A DNA stretch of 14,817 bases from Coprobacillus sp. CAG:826 (GTDB lineage: Bacteria; Bacillota_I; Bacilli_A; RFN20; CAG-826). Shown here one piece after another: positions 1-6,222 of the stretch. The stretch is from assembly GCA_000437235.1 (NCBI GenBank), contig FR897042.1, positions 1-14,817 on the forward strand. The letters run 5' to 3'. The number at the start of each line of letters is the position of its first letter. The first letter of the stretch is position 1. The notes under the pieces are model-generated. The model was not told where the DNA came from. It made no database searches and worked only from the letters and a program-made list of their open reading frames with translations. The position numbers and the translations under genes are program-made.

Positions 1-24
1 AGTTTTTTGTGAAGGAGGAAAAAT

Positions 25-948
25 ATGCTAAAAAAGCAACAAAAAGAACTATTTGCAGACTATTTTGAAAGATGGATAAGTGTTTATAAAGAAGGAGCAA
101 TTAGAAAAGTGACAATGGATAAATATAAATTGTCACTGGTATGGGTGAGAAGGCTTGCTCCTAAATTAAAGCTTTGTGACATTGATAGAGTGACATATCA
201 ACAAATACTTAATGATTATGCAAGAGATCATGAAAGGCAAACGACAATGGACTTTCATCATCATCTTAAATCTTCTATTTTAGATGCAGTGGATGAAGGT
301 CTTATTGAAAGAGATCCTACAAGAAAAGTTATAATAAAAGGAAAACCGCCAAGAGAAAAGAAGAAAAAATACCTGAATCAATTTGAATTGCATACATTAT
401 TAAATGGCCTAGATTTACGAGGTGAAATCAATTTTGATTGGTTAATTCTTTTGATAGCCAAAACAGGAATGAGATTTTCAGAGGCAATTGCATTAACACC
501 ATCGGATTTTGACTTTTCTCATCAAATGTTATCTATTAGTAAAACATGGAATTATAAAGATGGTGGAGGCTTTCAACCAACAAAAAATAAATCATCGGTT
601 AGAAAAATTCAAATCGATTGGATGGTTGTATCGCAGTTTTCTGCGCTAGTAAAAGACTTGCCAGCAGATCAACCGATTTTTGTTAGAAAAGTAATATTTA
701 ATTCAACGGTTAATAATATACTGAGTCGGCATTGTAAAGAACTTGGAATTCCAATTATTACCGTACATGGTTTAAGACACACGCATGCCTCATTACTTCT
801 TTTTGGAGGCGTTTCAATCGCTAGCGTTGCTAAACGATTAGGGCATTCAAGTATGAATACAACTGAAAAAACTTACTTGCACATTATTCAAGAATTAGAA
901 AATAAAGATGTTGATTTGGTAATGAGATCATTATCAGGATTATGTTAA
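25..948 (+). CDS. Tyrosine recombinase (phage/ICE-type integrase)
   Basis: A site-specific DNA recombinase of 307 residues that would cut and rejoin attachment sites through a covalent phosphotyrosine. Residues 8-105 look like the helical core-binding (SAM-like) domain and 115-300 like the catalytic domain. The full catalytic set is visible: R150 (in TGMRFSEA), K187 (in PTKNKSS), H248 and R251 (HGLRHTH), H274 (LGHSS) and Y284 (TYLHI). The ATG follows a strong GAAGGAGG ribosome site at about 11-18. Many integrases of this group are about 370-400 residues and begin with a small arm-site-binding domain. This one starts almost directly in the core-binding domain, so it is either a naturally short member or has lost its arm domain. 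It lies upstream of the mazG gene, outside the direct repeats at 1420-1440 and 4773-4793, so it is not inside the cassette those repeats bound. It may belong to another element extending left of the window. Confidence 0.93.
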   Translation: MLKKQQKELFADYFERWISVYKEGAIRKVTMDKYKLSLVWVRRLAPKLKLCDIDRVTYQQILNDYARDHERQTTMDFHHHLKSSILDAVDEGLIERDPTRKVIIKGKPPREKKKKYLNQFELHTLLNGLDLRGEINFDWLILLIAKTGMRFSEAIALTPSDFDFSHQMLSISKTWNYKDGGGFQPTKNKSSVRKIQIDWMVVSQFSALVKDLPADQPIFVRKVIFNSTVNNILSRHCKELGIPIITVHGLRHTHASLLLFGGVSIASVAKRLGHSSMNTTEKTYLHIIQELENKDVDLVMRSLSGLC

Positions 949-1060
949 ATTAAAAACAGTCACGCTGATGAAGGAAATCTAATAATATATACAGAAATAT
1001 AATGACTTTTAGTTATTATCTATTTTATTCTCATACATTTTTTATAATTGAAATTAAACC

Positions 1061-1089
1061 TTGACTATTTCTATTTGTGATGAAATAAT
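1061..1089 (+). promoter_or_regulatory. Likely promoter of the mazG-like gene
   Basis: TTGACT at 1061-1066 and AATAAT at 1084-1089 are separated by 17 bases, with a TG dinucleotide at 1081-1082 just upstream of the -10. This fits a sigma-A type promoter 25 bases before the mazG start. The rest of the gap 949-1113 shows no gene or clear terminator. Confidence 0.45.
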
Positions 1090-1113
1090 TTCTTCGTTAG
1101 TGAGGTACCTATT

Positions 1114-1440
1114 ATGGATGCATTAGAGGAATTAAAATTAAAAATCAGTCAGTTTACAAAAGAAAGAGATTGGGATCAATTTCATACACCTGCTAATATA
1201 GCTAAGTCTATTTCCATTGAGGCTAATGAATTATTAGAATGCTTCCAATGGGACGAAGAGCATTTTGATAAAAACGCAGTTTATGAAGAATTAGCGGACG
1301 TCATTAACTATTGCGTTCAAATGGCAACAGTTCTAGATGTGGATATTAAAACAATTGTTCTAGATAAGCTAAAAAAAGTAGAACAAAAATATCCAGTTGA
1401 AAAATGTAAAGGAAAGTCGACGAAATACGATAAATTATAA
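1114..1440 (+). CDS. MazG-like nucleotide pyrophosphohydrolase
   Basis: A small all-helical protein of 108 residues in the MazG / RS21-C6 superfamily, which hydrolyses (d)NTPs to the monophosphate and pyrophosphate using Mg2+. The family motif ExxE-(12-28)-ExxD is present as E36-A-N-E39 and E59-L-A-D62, 19 residues apart. These acidic residues bind the metal. The C-terminus (YPVEKCKGKSTKYDKL) matches the conserved tail of bacterial single-domain members, so the gene looks complete. GTGAGG at 1100-1105 is the ribosome site. The final coding bases plus stop (1420-1440) recur at 4773-4793 next to a terminator, so this 3' end probably served as an insertion site. The substrate cannot be read from the sequence: housecleaning of damaged nucleotides or dNTP depletion during phage infection are both possible. 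Confidence 0.88.
   Translation: MDALEELKLKISQFTKERDWDQFHTPANIAKSISIEANELLECFQWDEEHFDKNAVYEELADVINYCVQMATVLDVDIKTIVLDKLKKVEQKYPVEKCKGKSTKYDKL
1420..1440 (+). repeat. Left copy of 21-bp direct repeat (candidate attachment site)
   Basis: This is the end of the mazG-like gene including its TAA stop. It shares AAATACGATAAATTATAA (1423-1440) exactly with 4776-4793. Extending left adds AC plus one purine mismatch, giving 20 of 21 identical. The sequences diverge at once on the right side of both copies. Confidence 0.75.
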
Positions 1441-1748
1441 AAAATAATTATACTATTTTTAGTCTAAAACCAACGATTATTTGTAGTCTATTAATAAACT
1501 ACAAATAATAAATTTCTTGTTGTTTGCCATATTTTTGAATTTGAATGATGCTAAATCTACACATTTATTTTGTTTTTAGTTTGAAAAAAATAATAAAAAA
1601 TATCATTTTCCACTTAGAAAAAAAGACAAATAAATTAATATTAAATAGCAAAATATGTAAAAAACATTTTTTATTTGTTTGTAAATTAGATAAAACAGTG
1701 CTAGACTTATTATAGCAAATAAAACAAATTAAAAATGGGGGAAAGAAA
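1441..1748. other. A+T-rich noncoding leader of the cassette, with palindromes
   Basis: These 308 bases hold no gene I can support. They contain a perfect 12-bp inverted repeat, ATTATTTGTAGT at 1476-1487 and its complement at 1498-1509, with a 10-base loop. A 9-bp inverted pair, ACAAATAAA at 1626-1634 and TTTATTTGT at 1670-1678, shares the 8-mer TTATTTGT with it. Neither hairpin is followed by a T-run on the plus strand, so a terminator is not obvious. A weak promoter may lie at TTAGAT 1686-1691 and TATTAT 1708-1713 (16-base gap). The ribosome site of the next gene is GGGGG at 1737-1741. Confidence 0.5.
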
Positions 1749-4706
1749 ATGAAATTAGAAATAATTCATATCTCGGATTTGCATGTAAAAAAGCCTTTCG
1801 ATAGTATTGAGACAATAGAAAAAATTAAATCAAGTGTTGTATTTGATGATGAAATGGTTTGCAAAGTCGTATTTTTATGTGTTACAGGAGATGTTGCATT
1901 TTCAGCAGAAAAAAGGCAATATGATTATATAGAACCTTTTTTTAAAAATCTAAGAGATGAACTAAAGAAAAATAATGGCATTGATTTAAAAATACTTTTT
2001 GTTCCAGGAAACCATGATGTGTATTTATCTGGTGATTCTCAAAAACGATATGATAAAATTAGTGATGCATATCGAAATTTTGAAACAAATTTTTCAGAGT
2101 TTGAAAATCTGGTTAATGAAGAGTTAAATATTAATATGCACTCTTTTTTTGAGTTTGCTTCTAAATATAATTTATTCTTATCGGATCGAATGTTAGATGA
2201 ACAACGATTTGAAATTGATAATAAAACAATTTCATTTAAACTAATGAATACAGCGTGTTTTTCTTCGAAAGAAAAAAATGATAAAGACTTTCATTATTTT
2301 CATTGTACTAATCAAATAAATTCTCAATCAGATTATAATATTTTGTTAATGCATCATAGTGATCAATGGTTTTCTGAACAATGCATAAATGAGGTTAATG
2401 AAATTATGAAAGATTCGAGTTTTATTTTATTTGGTCATGAGCATGAAATAGATTATCGAATACAAACCAAAATTCTTTCATTTCGAACAGGAACAATTGA
2501 TTTTCAAAAACTGGATGGATCAGAGTTCTCGATTTTTTTATTAGATTTAGATAATAGTAGAATTGATGATTACTATAGAGTTGAATATGACAATAAGGAA
2601 GGTCTTTTCATTAGACATAAAAAAGATGATACATTCGTTATAACAACTCAAAAAATAATAAATAGAGAAAAAAATGCCATATACAAAAACAATTTCTTCA
2701 TTTCTATTGACGAAAATCAATTTACTCTTGATTCATTGTTTATTATGCCAAGAATAAATATAAAAAAGGGACAAGAAATAATTGAAATTTCTGAATATGA
2801 TGCTTTTGTGGATTATGTAAAGCACAATAAGATATTGTGTGTAAAAGGCAATTCTCGATCAGGAAAAAGTGTTTTGCTTAAAAAATTGTTTTTATCATTG
2901 ATAAGTGAATACAAGTATGTATTATTTGCTGCTGATAACTTTATAATTAAATCTAATTCAGAAAAAAACTTAGTAAATTTATTTAATGAAGTATACCCTG
3001 AAGGAAATTTCGATGAGTTTTTACAATGCGAAAAAAGAAAAAAATGCTTGATTGTTGATAAGAATAGCAGTACAGATGACATAAATGATTTTATTTTTTA
3101 TTGTAAAAATATTTTTGATATAATCGTTTTTTCAGATTCTTTTTATCATGATAATCAAAAAAAATCGATTGAGCAAAAGCTTTTGATTTCTGAAATAATT
3201 GAGGCTGACATTCAAGGCTTTACTTTTGAACAAAGAAAAGAATTAACTGGAAAAATTGCTCAATGTTATAATAAAGATATAAATTCTGATATTATTTTCA
3301 AATATTTAAATGGATACGTAACAAAAGAACATTTTTGGGATATGACTAATCCAGAATATTTAACATTGATGCTTGCTTATTTGATTAAAAACAATGTATA
3401 TAAAGAAAAAGAAACTTCAAAAGCATTTAGTGCTGTGTATGAGAGAAACTTGTTTAATAAAATGACAAAATATGCTGGAGAAGAAGATTTTGAAAATACT
3501 CTAGTACTATTAAGGGAAATTGCATTATATATTTTTAAAAAAGGAATAAAGGGAAATGAAAGTCTAAATCTGGGAGAGTTAGTTAATATATATAGTAATT
3601 CAAAAGCAGAATGGAATGTTACTATGACATTAAAAAATTTTCTGAATTTTTTAACCGAGTCTAAAATTATAGAAGAGAGAAATGATGAATACAAATTTTG
3701 TCATCCATTAGACTATGCTTATTTTGCTGCAAGAGGAATAAAGCATCTTTCCCAAGATGAAAAAAACAATTCTGTTAATGAACTGTTGAAAAACGTTTAT
3801 TACGGAAACTATGGTGAAATATTATTATTTATTGCATATTCCTTAGATAGTAGCTCTTTTTTTGATAAAATATTAGAGATAGTAAAAGAAAAATGCGGAA
3901 AATGGGATAGTCTCTCTTTTGATTCCAATGGTCATTTTATAATAAAAGCATATATAGATTTTGGTGTTCAAACTATAAGAAAAATGGAGTCAAAAGAATC
4001 CTTTGAAAAGAGAATGGAAGAAAATGAAAGAGAAAGAGAAAAAAAAGAAAAAATTAAAACTGATGATGAAGAATTGGATGCTCGTTCAAAAGATGTTGTT
4101 ATTGTTGTAAAACTTTTGGAATTATTGGCAAAAGGCGTTAATGGGTATAAAGGAATTATTAATTCAAAAACAAGAAAGATAATGCTTAATGAAATAAAGG
4201 ATAACATATTTAAAGTAATTAATTTTTGCTTTGATTTTTCAAAAATAGACTATGAAGATTTCTTTGAAATTATTAAAGAAAAGAAAAATAATGATTCATA
4301 TCCAAAACAATTACATTATTTTGTAAATCGTTTATATGATTTTTTAACAACTTTTTCTCTTAATCTTTGCACTATTATTGCACAATCTATTGCTTCAAAA
4401 GAAGCAATGGATTTTGTGAAAGAAATTCCTCATTATGATGAAAATGGTAAAGTTATATTCAATAATGCTCTTTTTAAATTAACTTGTTTTGAACGCTATG
4501 GAGAGCAAGATATATTCATACCTTACTTTTTAGAAATCTATGAAAAATTAAGCATTATACAGAAAAAAATAGTGAATAGAATTTTTAATTTATTTATCAT
4601 TACTTCACCAATTTCACTGGCAAATCTTGATAAATGCGTTTCCATAGCTGAATTAAATAAAACAAGACTTCTAGCATTAGTGCATACAAAAGAGGGAACG
4701 AAATAA
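1749..4706 (+). CDS. Calcineurin-like metallophosphoesterase fused to STAND/NACHT-like NTPase (candidate anti-phage protein)
   Basis: A protein of 985 residues. Residues 1-270 are a calcineurin-like metallophosphoesterase with its metal-binding motifs in order: D10-L-H12, G47-D48, G87-N-H-D90, H202/H203 (LMHHSD) and G229-H-E-H232. Residues 350-545 look like a P-loop NTPase: Walker A is G367-NSRSGKS374. The Walker B candidate is LIVD437, followed by K instead of the usual acidic residue. A likely winged-helix part follows (about 605-665, ending FCHPLDYAYFAARGI). The rest is helical, with a highly charged, probably coiled segment at 743-780. An N-terminal effector, central ATPase switch and C-terminal helical sensor is the plan of bacterial STAND immune proteins (Avs and bNACHT types). 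The phosphoesterase would cleave a nucleotide or nucleic acid once triggered. No signal peptide or membrane segment is seen. It is the only gene in its cassette. I do not recognise it as a named system. Confidence 0.85.
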   Translation: MKLEIIHISDLHVKKPFDSIETIEKIKSSVVFDDEMVCKVVFLCVTGDVAFSAEKRQYDYIEPFFKNLRDELKKNNGIDLKILFVPGNHDVYLSGDSQKRYDKISDAYRNFETNFSEFENLVNEELNINMHSFFEFASKYNLFLSDRMLDEQRFEIDNKTISFKLMNTACFSSKEKNDKDFHYFHCTNQINSQSDYNILLMHHSDQWFSEQCINEVNEIMKDSSFILFGHEHEIDYRIQTKILSFRTGTIDFQKLDGSEFSIFLLDLDNSRIDDYYRVEYDNKEGLFIRHKKDDTFVITTQKIINREKNAIYKNNFFISIDENQFTLDSLFIMPRINIKKGQEIIEISEYDAFVDYVKHNKILCVKGNSRSGKSVLLKKLFLSLISEYKYVLFAADNFIIKSNSEKNLVNLFNEVYPEGNFDEFLQCEKRKKCLIVDKNSSTDDINDFIFYCKNIFDIIVFSDSFYHDNQKKSIEQKLLISEIIEADIQGFTFEQRKELTGKIAQCYNKDINSDIIFKYLNGYVTKEHFWDMTNPEYLTLMLAYLIKNNVYKEKETSKAFSAVYERNLFNKMTKYAGEEDFENTLVLLREIALYIFKKGIKGNESLNLGELVNIYSNSKAEWNVTMTLKNFLNFLTESKIIEERNDEYKFCHPLDYAYFAARGIKHLSQDEKNNSVNELLKNVYYGNYGEILLFIAYSLDSSSFFDKILEIVKEKCGKWDSLSFDSNGHFIIKAYIDFGVQTIRKMESKESFEKRMEENEREREKKEKIKTDDEELDARSKDVVIVVKLLELLAKGVNGYKGIINSKTRKIMLNEIKDNIFKVINFCFDFSKIDYEDFFEIIKEKKNNDSYPKQLHYFVNRLYDFLTTFSLNLCTIIAQSIASKEAMDFVKEIPHYDENGKVIFNNALFKLTCFERYGEQDIFIPYFLEIYEKLSIIQKKIVNRIFNLFIITSPISLANLDKCVSIAELNKTRLLALVHTKEGTK

Positions 4707-4737
4707 ATTAAAACTTATATTAATTTTATTTTGTTTG

Positions 4738-4771
4738 AAACTTTTACATAAAAGTTTATGATTGATATCAT
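4738..4771 (+). repeat. Two adjacent palindromes at the right end of the cassette
   Basis: AAACTTTT (4738-4745) and AAAAGTTT (4750-4757) form a perfect 8-bp hairpin with a 4-base loop. Directly after it, ATGAT (4758-4762) and ATCAT (4767-4771) form a second one around TGAT. They fill the space between the STAND gene and the right direct repeat. No T-run follows, so they could be a weak terminator or recombinase-related sites. Confidence 0.45.
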
Positions 4772-4772
4772 A

Positions 4773-4793
4773 ACAAAATACGATAAATTATAA
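4773..4793 (+). repeat. Right copy of 21-bp direct repeat (displaced mazG 3' end)
   Basis: This stretch matches 20 of 21 bases of 1420-1440. It contains the codons for K-Y-D-K-L and a TAA stop but is not attached to any open frame, so it is a scar of a mazG 3' end. The terminator at 4799 follows within 6 bases. Confidence 0.75.
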
Positions 4794-4798
4794 TGTAT

Positions 4799-4848
4799 AA
4801 AAAGACTAGATAAGGAACGAATAAATCCTAAATATCTTGTCTTTTTTT
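4799..4848 (+). terminator. Rho-independent terminator, probably the original mazG terminator
   Basis: AAAAAGAC-t-AGATA (4799-4812) pairs with TATCT-t-GTCTTTTT (4833-4846) with one internal mismatch, and an inner AGGA/TCCT pair (4813-4816, 4826-4829) continues the stem. A run of seven T follows the GTC. Because it directly follows the displaced mazG 3' end at 4773-4793, it most likely ended mazG transcription before the cassette arrived. Confidence 0.75.
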
Positions 4849-4875
4849 ATTTATGTTAGTGATAATACAATTTGT

Positions 4876-5049
4876 CCACTCGAAAAACTTTCTTTTTTCA
4901 ACTTTTTTTCGAGTAGCGCAAAAATAGCGTTTTTTGGCAAAAAAATGAGACTAAAATCAAATATTTTCATAAATAAACTCGTGAACTTTAAAAGTACAAA
5001 ATAAAAGCCACTCGAAAAACTTTTTATTTTAGGAAGCTTTTCGAGTAGG
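4876..5049. repeat. Pair of related hairpins sharing CCACTCGAAAAACTTT
   Basis: The 16-mer CCACTCGAAAAACTTT occurs identically at 4876-4891 and 5008-5023. Each copy is the left arm of a hairpin whose right arm contains TTTTCGAGTAG. Hairpin 1 pairs 4878-4887 with 4905-4914 (10 bp). Hairpin 2 pairs 5010-5018 with 5038-5046 and continues inward through CTTTTT/AGGAAG. On the minus strand hairpin 2 is followed by TGGCTTTTATTTTG, so it could end transcription of the minus-strand gene stopping at 5070. Hairpin 1 lacks such a tail. The duplicated unit may instead be an interspersed palindromic repeat. Nothing else is seen in the gap 4849-5069. Confidence 0.6.
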
Positions 5050-5069
5050 AATTAAACAATTAAAATCTA

Positions 5070-6056
5070 CTAGCGGACACGAAAATGAAATTGATAAAGT
5101 TGAACATCCTTTTTTAGTAAATTAGGGTAATCAGATAAACTTATATTCGGTCGAATTACAAAGAGTGGATCTTTGTCTAAAAATTCATAAAGACGAGGAT
5201 AATCTTCTTTACTAATTTGAAAACTACTTTGATTTAAACTAGAAAGAAGGTATTGAATCTTTTGAATAGTTTTTTGCTTTTTCTTTTCATTTTGAGTTGG
5301 TGAACCTTTTTTAGAATAAAGATATAAAAGTAAATAGTAATAAGAAATTTCATAATCGGAGGAAAGTGAAGGAAGGCTTCCTTCTAAAAACGATAAGCAA
5401 TCATAAGCGAAGATATATTCATTTTCTAGAATCAAGTGATAACTCGTTTCAATAAATAAATCGTCATACTGCATGTGCTTACCAAAAAATTCTTTTTTAA
5501 GAAGTTCATAAGCTTTTTTTGTTTGATGATTTTTGGCTTCTAGATAAAAAGTAATTAAATAATAAGGCGCCTCAACAAGAACATCTTTGATTGTTTCTAA
5601 ATTATGATAGGCATGATCTTCATCATAAGGAAAATGTATACTTTCTTGATAGTCTTTTAAAGCAAGTAAGCCATCGTTATCTTGAACGTAACGAACAATA
5701 GAAAAAGGGACTTCAATATAGAATTCATAGAGTAAAGCATATTGATAAATATATTCGATATTAAAATTAGAAGAGTATTGTTGATATAATTCTTTAGCTT
5801 TTGCTATATAACATACTAAAATCTTTAATATTCTTTCTTTATCCGTTTCTTTAGCAATGATAAAAAGATTTAGAATATATTCTAAGCCTAACGGCATAAA
5901 GATTTCAGGTTGCTGAATGAAATCATAAAAAATTTGATGTTCATTTTCAAGTTCACGATTAGAATCTTTTATTTCAATTTGTTCATATAAATGATAAAGC
6001 CAATCAGCGTCTTCCATGGGAATAAGTTGTTTTACTAATTCGTTATATTCATCCAT
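5070..6056 (-). CDS. Helical protein of unknown function
   Basis: I do not recognise this 328-residue protein. It is predicted to be nearly all helical, rich in Y, L, E and K, with pairs of amphipathic helices resembling degenerate TPR-type repeats (for example around residues 75-110, 150-205 and 215-265). No signal peptide, membrane segment or catalytic motif is visible. The start chosen is the ATG at 6056, because GAAGGAGA lies 8 bases upstream on the minus strand (6065-6072). An in-frame ATG at 6107 would add 17 residues but lacks that support. The gene is divergent from the TetR-ABC operon, with 166 bases between the start codons, so both could share regulation. It ends in TAG just inside hairpin 2 of the 4876-5049 repeat. 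Its codon use looks like the rest of the chromosome, so it probably marks the right edge of the accessory region. Confidence 0.8.
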   Translation of the reverse strand: MDEYNELVKQLIPMEDADWLYHLYEQIEIKDSNRELENEHQIFYDFIQQPEIFMPLGLEYILNLFIIAKETDKERILKILVCYIAKAKELYQQYSSNFNIEYIYQYALLYEFYIEVPFSIVRYVQDNDGLLALKDYQESIHFPYDEDHAYHNLETIKDVLVEAPYYLITFYLEAKNHQTKKAYELLKKEFFGKHMQYDDLFIETSYHLILENEYIFAYDCLSFLEGSLPSLSSDYEISYYYLLLYLYSKKGSPTQNEKKKQKTIQKIQYLLSSLNQSSFQISKEDYPRLYEFLDKDPLFVIRPNISLSDYPNLLKKDVQLYQFHFRVR

Positions 6057-6141
6057 TTTCTTTATCTCCTTCAATAATAGAATAAAGATTTTATGCCTTA
6101 AAAACAATAAAAATCGTTAGTTAATGGTTCGTTAATTTTGC

Positions 6142-6205
6142 TCTTTCACATTGACAGAATTGAAAGATAAGAATATGATATTGGTTGAAAGATAACAAAT
6201 GTTAT
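6142..6205 (+). promoter_or_regulatory. Promoter and candidate operators of the tetR-ABC operon
   Basis: TTGACA at 6151-6156 and TATGAT at 6174-6179 are 17 bases apart, a near-consensus sigma-A promoter with its start near 6186. Three repeat patterns overlap it. ATAACA-AA-TGTTAT at 6192-6205 is a perfect palindrome just downstream of the start point. TTGAAAGATAA occurs twice, at 6160-6170 and 6185-6195, flanking the -10 box. TCTTTCA/TGAAAGA (6142-6148, 6161-6167) is an inverted pair around the -35 box. Any of these could bind the TetR protein encoded directly downstream. Confidence 0.7.
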
Positions 6206-6222
6206 TTTTGAGGAGATGAGCG

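Larger units (their letters stand above)
1441..4793 (+). mobile_element. Putative 3.35-kb defence cassette inserted at the 3' end of mazG
   Basis: The block is bounded by a 20-of-21 direct repeat of the mazG 3' end, 1420-1440 and 4773-4793. It is visibly richer in A and T than the genes after 5070 and carries one gene, the metallophosphoesterase-STAND protein. A good terminator at 4799-4848 sits immediately outside the right repeat, where mazG's own terminator would have been before insertion. No recombinase is encoded inside. Insertion into a gene's 3' end with restoration of the stop codon is typical of tyrosine-recombinase islands. A recombination-mediated gene replacement that left the repeat as a scar is an alternative. 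Confidence 0.6.

Noticed and set aside
1476..1509. Terminator of the mazG-like gene
   Set aside because: The hairpin is perfect but A+T-rich and has no T-run on its 3' side. The better terminator at 4799-4848 follows the displaced mazG end.
3968..4207. Minus-strand open frame inside the STAND gene
   Set aside because: It is opposite a continuous, domain-bearing gene, is of low complexity (S, F, L rich), and has no ribosome site. The same holds for minus-strand frames at 2813-3082 and 3377-3694.
4876..5049. CRISPR array
   Set aside because: There are only two copies of a 16-mer 132 bases apart, no regular spacers and no cas genes. The repeats are hairpins.
6057..6107. Longer N-terminus (ATG 6107) for the minus-strand gene
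   Set aside because: GAAGGAGA is 8 bases before the ATG at 6056 and falls within the coding part of the longer version.
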